Program-made: the position numbers and the translations under genes
From: Sphaerulina vaccinii
Taxonomy: Eukaryota > Ascomycota > Dothideomycetes > Mycosphaerellales > Mycosphaerellaceae
DNA length: 64,000 nucleotides
Direction of reading: 5' to 3'
Assembly (NCBI GenBank): GCA_022570795.1
Contig: JAKUDP010000006.1
Span: forward strand, 682,001 to 746,000
The notes under the pieces: generated by a model
Told to the model about the DNA's origin: nothing
Databases searched by the model: none
The model's input: the letters and a program-made list of their open reading frames with translations, nothing else
In this document: positions 50,140 to 62,440 of the stretch, in pieces
How positions within the stretch are numbered: the first letter of the stretch is position 1
Layout: the number at the start of each line of letters is the position of its first letter

Positions 50140-53100
50140 ATGTTTCTCGATGGCGGATGCTGGACGGAAACGTTGCCGCAGGATGAACACTGCGAGCTTT
50201 TTAAAAAGACCGACTTCTCGAAGACGAGCCTGGGACCCGTGTCGGATTGGGACATTGGCTTACGATTTTACACCAGTATGCTTTTTGCGGACAACAGACC
50301 GGCATGCATATACTGGGGTCCTGAGGAACGAATCGCGATCTACAACCAGGAGTTTAGTGTCCTGCTAGGAGCTGTGCATCCTAAATTGATGGGAATGTCA
50401 TTCTATGAAGGCTTTCCAGAGATAGCGGAAGCGGTTCATCCTGTCTTCGAAGCAAGCATCAAAACGAAACGAACAGTTCAGCTTCCGGACTCATGTTTAC
50501 ATCTTGAGCGAAACGGGTTTCTGGAGGAGACTTACTGGATCAATCAGTGGATTCCAATCCCTGGTCAAAATGGCGAACTGTTGGGCGTATACAATACCGC
50601 TATCGAGTCTACTCAGCAGGTGATGCATGAGCGACAACGACGAGTCAAAGACCAAATCGTCAATCTTGCACCGCATGCTGTGAGCGAAACACTGTTCATG
50701 GTCATGGAGGCACTCCGCGGAAACCCAAAGGATGTCTGCATGGCATTGTTATATTGTTTTGAAGACACCGAGCTCTCCGGCGACGATGACCTTCGCCTCT
50801 GTGGTAGCATTGGCGTCTCCGAGGGACATGCTTTGGCACCAAAGCAAGCCTGTCTCAGGACTGGCAATGGCGGCCTAGTGTCATACTTCCGCCAGGCCAA
50901 GGCATCAGGAAAGCCTGTTGTGCTTAGCGAATCCGACGGCACTCTTGCAGATGTGACAGCCTTGCTGGAGGGAGTCAGTTGGGGTGGGTACGGCGAAGTA
51001 TCGCGTGATATCAGCATACAGGAATTGAGAAGCAATTTGGGAGACTCGCTGGGTTTCTACGTGCAAGCCATGAATCCGCGAAGACCATTTGATGACAATT
51101 ATCGCAAATCTGTCGCTGATCTGACAAGAGCAATCGAGGCTAGGTGGCTGTCGTCCCTTTCTACTGAACAGGCTAAGCTTCGCGAGCAGGCGCTCGAGCG
51201 GAGAGCCACAGACTCGGAGAACAGGATGAGATTGATGGCGAGGCATGCGCCCATTGGCTTTGTGCAGGTTGATATGCAAGGCAAGATCGAGTGGGCCAAT
51301 GATCAGTTCTACGACATGACTGGCCATGATCGCACCATACCAGAGATGTCGGAATTCTTCAATTGCTTTGCACCTGAAGAGAGAGCAGAAGGGGCCAGAT
51401 CGCTTGGCGCGCTGCAGCACGAAGGCAGGACGCGTGACGTGAATGAATTCAGATTGAATCGCAGATGGCAGCCGCCAGGACTAGATGAAGAGGAGACTTC
51501 GGCGTGGATCTTGACTCTTGGTATGCTATGACCCGCAACAGCCCCATCTGCAGAAACTTGCTGATGCGTACACTCCAACCTGCAGGTCTTCCACTTCTGT
51601 CAGAAGACGGTAACGTGGAATTAGTCATGGGCTTCATCAGCGACATTTCACATCAAAAATGGGCCGAGCACGTGCAGACTCGCAATGCAGCAAAAGCGCT
51701 GCAGGCTAAACGACAACAGGAAGAGTTCATAGACACAACGTCCCATGAGATGCGCAACCCACTCACAGCAATGACACAGCTAGCAGATGGCATAGCTGGA
51801 TGCCTCAAGGACGCTACTTCTTCATCCACAGAGGAGTATCGGGCCATCATCGAGGAGAACGTCGAGGCAGCGTCGACCATCCTTGCTTGTGCAGCACACC
51901 AGAAAAGGGTCATCGACGATGTGCTCATCCTATCGCGATTGGAATCAGAAATGCTCTCGATCACGCCAGTTCCGGAGAGACAAAGCAAGGTCGTTGCAGA
52001 TGTCATACGGATGTTCAGCGCAGAGTGTCTCGTGAATGACATAGCTATTAACGTTATCAAGGATCCTACGAACGAACGCCTCACTACACAGAACGTACTT
52101 GTGGACACTTCGAGACTGGCACAGATACTCATCAATCTGCTCAGCAACGCAACAAAGTTTGTCGCGAACCAGGCAGTCCGTAAGATAAATGTCGTCTATG
52201 GCGCAAGCTTCGCATACCCGCCAGTCCTCGACACGCCATATAGCATGAACTGGGTCGATGGCGAATCCGAGCTCCATACGAACATAGCTCTGCCTACATT
52301 GGGCAAAGATGAGGAGCGGGTGTACCTGTACTTCTGCGTGTCTGACTCCGGACCAGGCATGACGGATGACGAGATGTCGAGACTGTTCAAGCGCTTCAGC
52401 CAAGCGTCATCACGCACCCATATTCAATATGGCGGCAGTGGAATTGGATTGTACGTATGTCGGCAGCTCGCAGAAAAGCAAGGAGGTCGCATTGCTGTAG
52501 GCTCGAGGACAGGTGAAGGATCGTCGTTCGGCTTCTATATCGAGACCCGGCTCACAGATGGGGCGTCGCCGAACATATCAAATGGATCTTCTTTGCCCGG
52601 TCCTGGCCGACCTGGACTGGAGAGGGATCAAGGTCGTTCAAGGTCGGAAGATGCTCTTACCACCGCAGAATCGCTGTCAAGACGAGGTAGTAAGACTATA
52701 CCAAAGGAGCGAGGCTTCGATGTCCTGCTGGTAGAAGATGTAAGTGCAGACCTACCACGACTTGTCCTTTCGCTAACCAACAGCGAAGAACCTGATCAAC
52801 CAACGCGTCCTGACAAAACAACTTCGCTCAGCAAAGTGCACAGTCACGATCGCCAACCATGGACAGGAATGTCTCGACGAGCTAGAGAAGTCTGATTGCT
52901 GGCGTGACTCCTCACTGGATGACAACCAGCGAGTCAAAGTAGAAGCCATTATTCTTGACTGGGAGATGCCCGTACTCAATGGCCTGGACTGCTGCAGACG
53001 GATTCGCGAATTCGAAGCCACTGGGCAGATTACTCGACATCTGCCTGTGATCCTCACAACTGCGAATGTTCGTCTCGAACAGCGAGAGCTCGCAGAACAA

Positions 53101-53199
53101 GCTGGAGTTGACATGGTCTTGCCGAAACCATTCACGGTAAAGGACCTGCTTGATGAGGTGCGGGCCATGCTGCATGAACCGAAGATCGAAACTGCATGA
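50140..53199 (+). CDS. Hybrid histidine kinase
   Basis: Two-component sensor kinase with its own receiver. Exons 50140..51520, 51586..52739 and 52789..53199 (introns 65 and 49 nt) give 981 residues. The N-terminal half holds PAS-like sensor regions (PACIYWGPEERIAIYNQEF; then RHAPIGFVQVDMQGKIEWANDQFYDMTGHD). The dimerisation domain has TSHEMRNPLTAM with the phosphorylated His514. The ATPase domain shows LINLLSNATKF (N-box), VSDSGPGM (G1) and GGSGIGLYVCRQLAEKQGG (G2). The receiver starts VLLVEDNLINQRVLTKQL, and the phosphoacceptor is Asp902 in ILDWEMPVLNG, with the Thr of LTTAN and the Lys of LPKPF in place. No membrane helix, so cytosolic sensing is likely. The second intron lies exactly at the VED/N boundary of the receiver. 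The start at 50140 avoids overlap with the divergent F-box gene. Confidence 0.93.
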
Positions 53200-54317
53200 T
53201 ACTGGAATGTCAACGACAGAACGAAGAGACAGATATTGGACTACAGAGCGAGATTAATAGACGGCAGAAGAAATCTGCCCGCGGATGATGGAAACAGGCA
53301 AACTTTCGCTGGGCCAAACAATGCAAAGACGAAGAGTTGTGCTTGAGAACCAGAGTTCTCTCCGTGTACGGGCGGAGACTGAGCTAACCAATCTCCAGAC
53401 ATGGCACAAAGCCGTCGCACTGGGTCGCAGAGAGCGTTTTCACCTTCGAATGCTCGTCACCAGCCACGCCTACTGACGGGCTTCGACCTGGTCATGGACA
53501 GCAGACAGAACCTTGCAGTTCAGCGCTACGAACAAGCGGCCGTGACTTAGCGCATCGCGCAAGTGACACTACGACAACAGCGGTGGGCCTTGTATGATCC
53601 GATTACCAGCAGCACGACACGCACGTGCCAAACTGCCTCCTTCGAGGGATCCTTGACACTACGCTGACTGGCATTCGAAATCACGCAGCTGGGTTCGGAG
53701 TATTGTATATGGACTGTATGACAGAATTCGGGGCCTTCGCAAGCGGGTATGTGTCAATGGTAGATGGGCTGTCTCAAAGCTGACGTACTCGGAGGACAGA
53801 CCACGATCGACGTTCTTGCGTATCCCTCTTGTAGATGATGGCGCCGACTTCACAAGACCTGATTCGCGTTGGCGAGAACGACGGAGCAAAGATGCAGTAC
53901 GCCGTTGCGAGGAAGCCAAGAACAGCATATCCGTACGAAACCGAAGGAGCTTGACCAATCGCCGCGCAACTCGCGGTCACCAGTCACCGTCAGGTCGATC
54001 TCTCGGTCGAGGCTGTCCAGTATTGCTGATCATTGCTCTTCTACCATTCCTGTATGCAGTACATCCAGAATTGGCTCGTGGCCGATACAATGAAGCTGCA
54101 GATAGTTTCGAGCATCTCCACGACAGATCATGCAACTATCGAATGCTATCGCCAAAGATGCATCTAGATTCTTGTTTGCATTTGCATAGCAATGCTCGGC
54201 GTGGGTGGAAAGTATGAGGCCCTTGGCATTACTGTCTGCCATAAGTGGTCACTGTCTCACGGTCATACGACGCCACGCCGAAGATCAACAAACTTACACT
54301 TGGCTCGCATGTCGACT

Positions 54318-54522
54318 CCCACGTGTCTGCCAGTCAGCCACGTCTTGCCTGCAGAAGAGTAAGATTTAGGGCTCGGGCGAATTGAAAACGAGTCAAAGAC
54401 AAACACAATGATGCATTCACCGAACAGACCCTTCACTTAGCAAAGAAAAGCGGCACGGTGGAGGGATATGTCGCTCTTATTCGTACAACGACACCTATAA
54501 AGGCCACCTGGCTGCCCACGTG
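54318..54522. promoter_or_regulatory. Two CCCACGTG (Pho4/NUC-1-like) sites upstream of the phosphate symporter
   Basis: CCCACGTG occurs at 54318-54325 and at 54515-54522, which read CACGTGGG on the other strand, the preferred Pho4 core. They lie 0.9-1.1 kb upstream of the symporter start. Direct binding evidence is absent, and the six-base core is not rare in this window. Confidence 0.4.
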
Positions 54523-55342
54523 GCCAAGACATATCGGATCGCGAACGTGCTCCACGATCCAGGCCTGTGAAAGCAGATCATGAAGTGTTCTCGGCGTGCT
54601 TGCGTGTGGCCAACGCCCCGTGTGTAGCTTGTATAGCAAAGCTAGGGGTGGCCGAGCAGCACAAGCATACGACCGAGAGTAGAGGGATGTCCGGTTGCAC
54701 CGAGGACAGGGTGGAACGCCAAGACAGCAGGCGATGGAAGCAGAAAACCTCGAGGAAGTGAAGTCAGCTTATAGCCTGCGGATTGACCACGTTGTGGAGG
54801 ACTGGGATATGATTCGTCAGATTTGGGAACCCCAGCCCCTAGCCTGCCTAGCCCATGAACGCCAGCCAAGACTTGGCATAGCCTCCAAGCAGTCCGCTCA
54901 TGGGCTTGAACGAGCTACCAACGATGCAACCTCCCAACTCGCAACGAGGACCTGGCAGGCGTGGCGCGCAGACAAGCAGCCTTGCTGAGGCTGAACAAGA
55001 CGTGGCAATTCTCAGCGCAGCAAATATCAAGCAACGGACCAAGAACAGAGACAAGAGTAGATCTGATCGTGGAAGAATTGACCACAATATATCAAACAAC
55101 ATCTGTACATCTAGCACGAAAGCAAACAATATCGAAATGTCGCCACTTCAGCCCACGGAGCCACAGAGGCTATTCCGCCAAGGCTCACCACGCTGTGGTA
55201 CGCGGGCGGGATCATGCAATCGTCGACGCTAGAACATGCCTGGAACCATCACCGCTGAGCTCTCACCATACTACTCGCTAGATCCGACCCAATTAGATTC
55301 GGTGTCTGACTTTTGAAGGCCCTTCCATGTCCCGCAATCTCC

Positions 55343-55350
55343 AAATATAA
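55343..55350 (+). promoter_or_regulatory. TATA-like element of the phosphate symporter
   Basis: AAATATAA lies about 93 bases upstream of the ATG, in a suitable position for a core promoter element. Confidence 0.4.
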
Positions 55351-55442
55351 GGACCTTGTGTAAGCTCTTCCATCTTGGATCCAGCAGCACACACTTGAAC
55401 CGACAACCACAGCCCCGGTAGACATCGACTCATACCGACACG

Positions 55443-57363
55443 ATGGCTGTTCTTAGCGAATACACCTATGTGTTCGTCATTGGCACTTTCTTTGCCTTGC
55501 TCGATGCCTACAACAATGGTGCCAACGATGTTGCCAGTAAGTAACCAGTATCACCATCTACAACTCACGGAATGGGCTACTAACACATTCGATAGACGCC
55601 TGGGCTACCTCCGTCTCCTCTCGATCCATTTCCTACCGATGGGCCATGGTATTCGCTACAATCTTCGAAATCACCGGTGCCATCACAGTAGGAGCTCGTA
55701 CAGCCGATACCATCAAGAACGGAATCATCCCCAACTCTGCTTTCCGAGGTGATGCAGGTGTTCAAATGCTGGCCTTCACATGTGCGCTCGCAGGTGCCTC
55801 TATGTGGGTGATGTGGTGTACCCGCCACTCCGCCCACGTCTCCTCGACCTACTCGCTCATCTCCTCCGTCGCTGGTGTCGGTGTTGCGACTGCTGGTGCT
55901 GCCAATGTCCAATGGGGCTGGAACGATGGAAAGGGTCTCGGTGCCATCTTTGCTGGTCTTGGAATGGCTCCCGCTATTGCAGCTGGATTCGGTGCTACGA
56001 TCTTCATGTTGATCAAGGTTGTGGTTCACATGCGCAAGAACCCGATCCCATGGTCGGTCTACACTGCTCCATTCTTCTTCCTCATTGCTGGAACCGTTTG
56101 CACTCTTTCGATTGTGTACAAGGGATCGCCAAACTTGAAGCTGAATGCTAAGCCACCTGCTTTCATCGCTGGTGTCACCATGGGAGCCGGAGCTGGATTA
56201 GCACTTCTGTCTGCCATCTTCTTCGTCCCATTCTTGTACATGCGTGTCATCCGCCGCGATGCCTCTGTCAAGTGGTACGATGTCATCCAAGGCCCTCTCC
56301 TCCTCAAGCGTACTCCTGTCGAAGGCGCCGATCTCGCCATCGTGCCAAACTACGCAGTCGAGCAACACGACGACGAGGAGGACAAGCAATCCAGCGAGAG
56401 CACCGTCGTCGACCACTCCGCTGTCTACGAGAAGGGAACACAATCTCCACAAGTTCACTCCCTCTCCGAGGCCGAATCCCAGCAAATCGCCATCGACTAC
56501 AAGCAAGCCCAAGTCGACGCTCGCGAGAAGCTTCACAAGAAGCTCCGTGCCGGTACTGGACCTCTTGGCTGGGCTATGCGTTACCTTCACGAGAACAAGC
56601 AAGGAGCTGGTGAAATCTACGAGACCAAGAACATGATGATCGCTCTCAAGCGTATCCCAGCCATGCTCGTCGTCGGATGCCTCTACGGTGCTTCATACGA
56701 TATCCACGCCGCCCAATCCGGAATTGCAGGAACTCCTGAAGGTATTCGAATGGCTCGCGTGTATGCTCATGCACCAAAGTACCCTAATGAGGTCGAACAC
56801 GCCTACTCTTTCGTGCAAGTTCTGACTGCTTGCACTGCCTCTTTCGCGCACGGTGCCAACGATGTCGGCAACGCTGTCGCTCCTTGGGCTGTCATCTACT
56901 CTGCTTGGAGCACAGGAGACGCTGCTGCTTCTAAGTTGCCTGTCCCATTGTGGCAAATCGCCGTTCTTGCTCTTACCATCGTTTTCGGCTTCGTTACCTA
57001 CGGATAGTAAGTTCTTCCCCATCAGGCAGCACACCTTGACTTCTTACTGACTTCTCTCCTAGCAACATCATGAAAGTCATGGGCAACAAAATCACCTACC
57101 ACTCCCCGTCGCGTGGATGTTCCATGGAAATGGGCGCCGCCATCACCGTCCTCGTCTTCTCGCAATTCAAGCTTCCAGTCTCGACATCTATGTGCATTAC
57201 AGGTGCTACAGTCGGTGTGGGACTTTGCAATGGAACATACAAGGCTGTCAACTGGCAACGAGTAGGTCTGCTCGTCTTCTCTTGGATCATGACGATCCCG
57301 ATCGCTGGTTTGATTGGTGGTATTCTTATGGGAGTATTGCTTAACACACCTCACTTTGGTTAA
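55443..57363 (+). CDS. Na+/phosphate symporter, PHO89/PHO-4 type
   Basis: High-affinity inorganic phosphate transporter of the PiT family at the plasma membrane. Exons 55443..55536, 55596..57006 and 57063..57363 (introns 59 and 56 nt) give 601 residues. The family signature occurs twice, as expected for the inverted-repeat fold: NNGANDVANAWATSV near the N-terminus (split by the first intron between the Ala and the following Asn) and HGANDVGNAVAPW near 470. About ten to twelve hydrophobic helices flank a long hydrophilic central loop (about 270-400, DDEEDKQSSEST, REKLHKKLRAG). Yeast Pho89 and Neurospora PHO-4 are induced by phosphate starvation through Pho4/NUC-1; CACGTGGG sites upstream agree with this. 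The short first exon is strongly supported because only splicing completes the signature. Confidence 0.94.
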
Positions 57364-58117
57364 GCGGATTGTTCTGATTGTTGGTTATACCCCGATGAGC
57401 GTAATGCATCTTGACGATTACAGACGTCAGAGATGAGTAGATTGAAACGATATGCAAAAGCAGTACAGAACAGGATGACCAATTTCATTTCACTATCAAA
57501 ATCACCAGCGCAGAGGCTTTTTCGAGAGCATGGCAATGCAGAATGACTTGCGTGCATACCTCCGCAGTCTCTCTTCTCGTCAGCGTTGAAGTTGGAGTGA
57601 AGTCAATCTCGATCTCGGCAACCGCAATGCAAGACTACGACAAGACGTGCTTGTCCAACTTGGCGCATTCCTGAAAGTGCCGATGACCAAGACTGCGGTA
57701 TAGCTAGGCGCCTAGATGCACAAGCCCTGCCAACCATTGCTGTATACCTATGCTTCCACAATGTAGCCGGTCGCTCCATTTTGCCAGTTCTTCAGAGTTG
57801 TGGCGATGTTGAAGATTACTTCGAGATAGCGAAGCAGATTGCAGTGGTGTCAGCAAATGGTGCCTTCAGCCGAGTGCTGACCCAAGAGTAGATCTGTATC
57901 TTGAAACTCTGGCTAAAGCAGCCCTTGTAACGAACACATCGAGCGACAATCCTCCGGTCAGACAGCATGTCAATCGCATTCGTATGGGCAACCTACTTCC
58001 AACACGCATCAAGCCAACCTGGAGTCAACATCCTTGGAGTGTGGCGCACATGTAACATTGTCGTCGGGACTTTGATCGAGCGTGGCCAAGACAGCAATAA
58101 GCGCGCACGCTGTTTGC
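57364..58117. other. Convergent intergenic region, no gene seen
   Basis: 750 bases between the 3' ends of the phosphate symporter and the MFS gene. Frames under 80 codons only. Confidence 0.5.
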
Positions 58118-59810
58118 TCAAGCCGCGATCACATGCTTCGAGTCTACGTCAAGCACACCCTCAGCACTTTGAGCTTCGCTCTGCTGATCACGCTTCCTGA
58201 TAATCAGCCAAGTCGTCGCAATGGCAGCTATGGCTCCAGCCAGTAATCCAATCGACACAATGTAGCTGGTCCTGTACGTCGGCCCAAAACGTGATTGGTA
58301 TACCTGAGGCCCTACCATGCCAGTCAATTGAGCAGCTGCGTTGGTCATGCCTATGGTGAGGCCAGCAGTCGTGGTCCCGTGTGCCGCTCGAATCCTTTCA
58401 GGCCACAAGATCGGCTATATGCAGATCGAGCATGCTGTCGCCATTGTGATCAAGACATACTTTGCAGCTGCATTCCTCGAGAAGATGAGTGTGATGTAGC
58501 ACATGCAGGCGATGATCTCTAAAGCAATGGCTGCGATCCATGGGCCGACGTACTTTCTCTGGATCAGCCAGCCAATTGAGACCAGACATGCGCAGCCGAA
58601 CGCTTATCGAGAGCAATATGATTAGCAGAGACATGCCAGTCATGGACGAGGAAAGCTACTCACCATATGTAGGCATAGTCATTAGCTGTGAAACAGCAGA
58701 ATCCGTCAAGCCTAGCTCGTAGATCACCGTAGGCAAGACTGTTGACACTCCCCAGCCACCAATGGCATGTGTCATCCATATGATAGTAAACGTGGCCGTA
58801 GTCGGATCTCTGAAGATCGCTTTGAACTGTGCAGAGTTCCATGTCTTATCTTTCGAACTTGGCTGTGTCTTCGGTAACCGATCGATGATGATATGCCTGA
58901 CTGAGCATGAGTAATAGTGACTTTGAGCTTGATGTGATACATCATGCATACCGCTGCTCTTCAGTCATGAATTGTGCCGTCTCCGGGTAATTTGGTAGCA
59001 TGAAGTAAGTGTAGATGCCACACAGGATTGCTGGTATTCCTTCCAGTATGAAAACCCACTAGGTACTGTCAGCAATGCAAATTGGCAGAATAAGGCTTGG
59101 AAACGTACTCGCCACCCAGCAATCCCACCAACTCCATTCATGAATGAGATAGCGTAGGCCAGCAACCCAGAGATCGTGCCCGAGAATTGGCCACACGCAT
59201 AGAAGAAGGCGATACGCAATGGAGTGCTTTGTGCAGGATACCAGAAGCTGAGATGATACAGCACGCCCGGATAGTAGCCAGCTTCGGCCAAGCCAAGGAA
59301 GAACCTCACGCTCAGTATGCCAGCATAGTTTCGAGTTGCTCCTTGACACATTGAGATAATGCCTAAGACTGTCAGCGCTAGAGCTGGGGAAGAGATTGAA
59401 TCAGACATACCCCAAGTGATCATGATCCGAGACATCCAGACAGAAGGCGTGAAGCGCTTCAGTAGCAGAGTAGAAGTAGGCTCGAAGAACATGTATGGGT
59501 AGTAGAAGATGCTGAGAACCCATGCCCATTGACTACTGCTGAGGTTCCCCAGCTGCTTCTTGATGCTATCTCCCTCTTCGATGTTGATGATTGCGGTGTT
59601 GGTAATATTCGAAACGTGAATTCTCATGATGAGGTATACGAATGAGTACCAGAGTAGAATCCTAACATCCGCCTTGCGGTAGGCAGCCTTGACTGCCGCA
59701 TCGTCGTGGTCTGTCAACGACTCGAGTGAGGATGGCGTCTCCGATATATCTACGTCTCTCGCGTACTGATCGTTCTCTGTCAGTGTCTTGGAAGCCATGC
59801 TAGCTGCCAT
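58118..59810 (-). pseudogene. Dal5/Tna1-like MFS transporter with a premature stop
   Basis: Anion:cation symporter-type MFS permease (allantoate, nicotinate, pantothenate group). Five exons, 59810..59411, 59362..59109, 59058..58952, 58896..58664 and 58602..58118, with introns of 48, 50, 55 and 61 nt, total 493 codons in one frame. Helix blocks are typical: YSFVYLIMRIHVSNITNTAI, FFLGLAEAGYYPGVLYHLSFWYP, WVFILEGIPAILCGI, THAIGGWGVSTVLPTVIYELG. A single in-frame TAG (58417..58415) interrupts the final exon after ATACSICI, yet the frame continues with normal family sequence (PILWPERIRAAHGTTTAGLTIGMTNAAAQL) to a proper stop. As read, the product ends at residue 393 and lacks about the last 100 residues. 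It is a young pseudogene, a sequence error or a stop read through. The first intron is also a multiple of three and stop-free. Confidence 0.82.
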
Positions 59811-60396
59811 GAATGATGCTGAAGAACTGTCAATATATTGATGAAGCAGCAACACATACCACCTTCAATGAGCGATCGGCTGCTTTCTACGACTACCACC
59901 ATGCTTGCGCCATCGCATGGCTACCACGCGAGCCTTACGGCTGGTCGGCTTCGTCACGACATTATTGCCATCCAGTGCAGGACGTAAGCTCGATGCCATT
60001 CAACGATAAGACTGTGACCAATTGCAGCGCTCCCACAAGTGGAGAGTGCATCCTGATACTCGATTGCTCAAGGATGTCAATGGCGTTCGGTGTAGAAGTG
60101 TCACAGTATAGTTGTAGAAGGAAGCTTGCGTACTCTGCCTGCATATTGCGTGACCGGCTTAGATAAGCATACCAGGTACGTATCTCTGCGGCATCAGGAA
60201 CGCATCCAAGTTGACTGGACGAAGCTCTCGTGTCTCAAGAGGGGCAACAAGTGATCCGCAGATGCAGCTGCCCGAGTTGCCGGCGTGGCTTTCGTGCTTT
60301 CGTTGAGCTGTGTTGCTTGTCTTGACGTCTGAATATATCATTGCTGATTGTCACGCGAGATTGTGATTATTGCAACATCGAGATCAATACAGCACA
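59811..60396. other. Divergent promoter region
   Basis: 586 bases between the divergent MFS and 2OG-oxygenase genes. A 117-codon frame at the left is not credible. The region should contain both promoters, which invites co-regulation. Confidence 0.5.
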
Positions 60397-61556
60397 ATGG
60401 CGACCACCACTCAAACGGTCCAGAGCGTTCCGCAAAGAGTCCTGCCGAAGTATCAGCAAGCAGCGGAGTCGAAGCATGAATTGGAATGGGCCGATCTAGT
60501 GACGCTTGACCTGTCCCAGTTTGATAAGCCAGGAGGCAAGCAGAAGCTCGCGAACCAGCTTCGTGATGCTGTCCACAATGTCGGGTTCTTCTATATCACC
60601 AACTTTGGCCTCAATCAAGACGAAGTTGACCGCCAGTTTGCGATTGGCAAAGGGATCTTCGCTTTGTCTGAAGAAGAAAAGATCAAGCATAGAGCTCGAC
60701 TCGAGGAAGGCCATTACAGCGGCTATCGTCCAACAGGCACAATCGAGCTATTCCCTGGGCTGCGAGACAATGTCGAAATGTACAACATCTTCAAGCATCT
60801 TCCGGAGCTAGAACGCAGCCATCCCGAGATCATCCATGAGCACCGTGCAGAGATCGAGAAGTTTCAACGACACATCGCGGAAGATGTCATCCAGAAGCTG
60901 CTGGTACTGATCTCGATTGTGCTCGAGCTTCCCGAAGACTACCTCTCAGATGGTCATCGGTACAATGATATCTCGGACTGCCACTTGAGATACATGATCT
61001 ACCGGGCTAGGACGCCAGCAGAGAATGCCAAGTACCAGAACATCTATTCGAGAGGTCATACCGATTTTGGCTCCTTAACGCTGCTCTTCAGACAGCCAGT
61101 CGCAGCTCTCCAGGTTCTGATGCCAGATGGATCATGGAAATGGGTCAAGCCGTATCCTGGAAGCATCACGGTCAACATCGCCGACGTTCTCCAGTTCTGG
61201 ACCAATGGCTACCTTAAGTCATCAATCCATAGAGTACACGCGCCGCCAGAAGACCAGGCACATCTTGATCGTCTTGGGCTGCTGTACTTTCTCCGGTAAG
61301 TGATGCTGAACGAGACACACCTGAAACTGCGCTAATCAGAGACTCCAGTCCTGCTCATGACCTCGATCTGAAGACTGTAGACAGTCCATTGTTGAGGCGA
61401 CTAGGCCTGAAAGATGACACCGATGGGCAAGGTGCGGGCATCAAAGCCGGAGACTGGGTGCGTACCAGAGTGAGGCAGAATCAGGACAAGCCGAAGCAAG
61501 AAGGCTTCAAGGAGAAGGAGGTGCTAGCCGGTGTGAAGGTGAAGTACTATGACTGA
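60397..61556 (+). CDS. 2-oxoglutarate/Fe(II)-dependent dioxygenase
   Basis: Isopenicillin-N-synthase-like oxygenase. Exons 60397..61295 and 61349..61556 (53-nt intron, GTAAGT...CTAAT...CTCCAG) give 368 residues. The N-terminal DIOX_N-type part has LVTLDLSQFD and LRDAVHNVGFFYITNFGL; the C-terminal jelly-roll has the iron ligands HTDFGSLTLLF (His, Asp) and SSIHRV (His), and YFLRPAHD across the splice site supplies the Arg that binds 2-oxoglutarate. All catalytic residues are present. The substrate is unknown; the divergent arrangement with an anion-type MFS permease suggests uptake and oxidation of one small organic acid or heterocycle. The ATG at 60397 is chosen over one nine codons upstream because the context is better and the frame before it is leader-like. 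Confidence 0.92.
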
Positions 61557-62440
61557 GCCTCAGTGGTGCCTCCCAGCGAGCAGCTCCGGTCTTGAGTACA
61601 TCGTGGGCGGGCGTTACTATTTCGTGTCCTGGCTTGGCGATACCAGCAGACATTGGTTATTGCCCGTAGAAGTTATATGATCTCAAAAACGTAACATCTT
61701 CCGATTGCTCGTATCTCAGTCATGGCATCTGGCTGCAGGTGGATCTCGTAGCAAAGCGGCAGGGCGCCTGACTTGGCTGAAATATCTGGACTGGACTTGG
61801 AATGTCGAGGTGCTTTTGGTATACCGCCATGAGGCGTATATCTGTCGCGTGCGTCGCATCGCCACGTGCAATCTGGTGGCTTGAGGCTATATGTCGCCGG
61901 ATGTCATCTTGCTGATAGATGTCAAGGTCGCCATGTTGATGTCGATGCGTGTTTGGTGCGATGCGAACGCGTCCAAGGACTGAAAACAGCCAAGAAATTG
62001 ATCCCGCTCAACCCGCTTCCCGAAATCGTTCTCCCACGTCTCCACTTCGAAACCTTCGTCAATAACAACCTTTTACGCCACTTCTCGTCCTGCATCTCAT
62101 CCTGAACAACAACATCTGGGAAACCAGTCCTGGCAAACCGACGGTCACCGACCATGCGCCTCCGCACTTCACTATCCCCAGAACTGCAAACAACATGCGG
62201 AGAAGAGTCTGGGGCAACCACGGCAGATGCACCCAAGCTAATCAGATTCTCCTCGTGCTACCGTAGAACGCAGATGTCCCTGTACCAAACAAGGGGAGCT
62301 GGCTGTCTTCAGGTAGGGTAGAGGGCCAAGCCTGCCAGTATAAAGCAGCAAGCCTGTCTCGTGTTCGGTTGAGATTTTTAGAGGTTGACCTACGACGTTT
62401 CCTAGCGACAGGACGGCTGAAGATCTAGGCATAATCCATC
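61557..62440. other. Intergenic region, no gene seen
   Basis: 884 bases between two plus-strand genes. Frames of up to 104 codons on either strand overlap each other without family features. The right end is the promoter and leader of the sugar-type transporter. Confidence 0.5.

Larger units (their letters stand above)
53200..55442. other. 2.2-kb region without a recognisable gene; PHO89 upstream region
   Basis: I see no gene here. Frames reach 133 codons but are mutually overlapping and lack family features. A minus-strand frame at 53774-53980 includes one hydrophobic stretch, but its supporting structure is absent. CACGTG occurs at 53622, 54320 and 54517, and a TATA-like AATATAAGG lies about 95 bases before the phosphate-transporter start. 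Confidence 0.6.

Noticed and set aside
53774..53980. Small minus-strand frame with one hydrophobic stretch, considered as a tiny mitochondrial membrane subunit
   Set aside because: Only a short hydrophobic segment; length, tail and key residues of such subunits are not visible.
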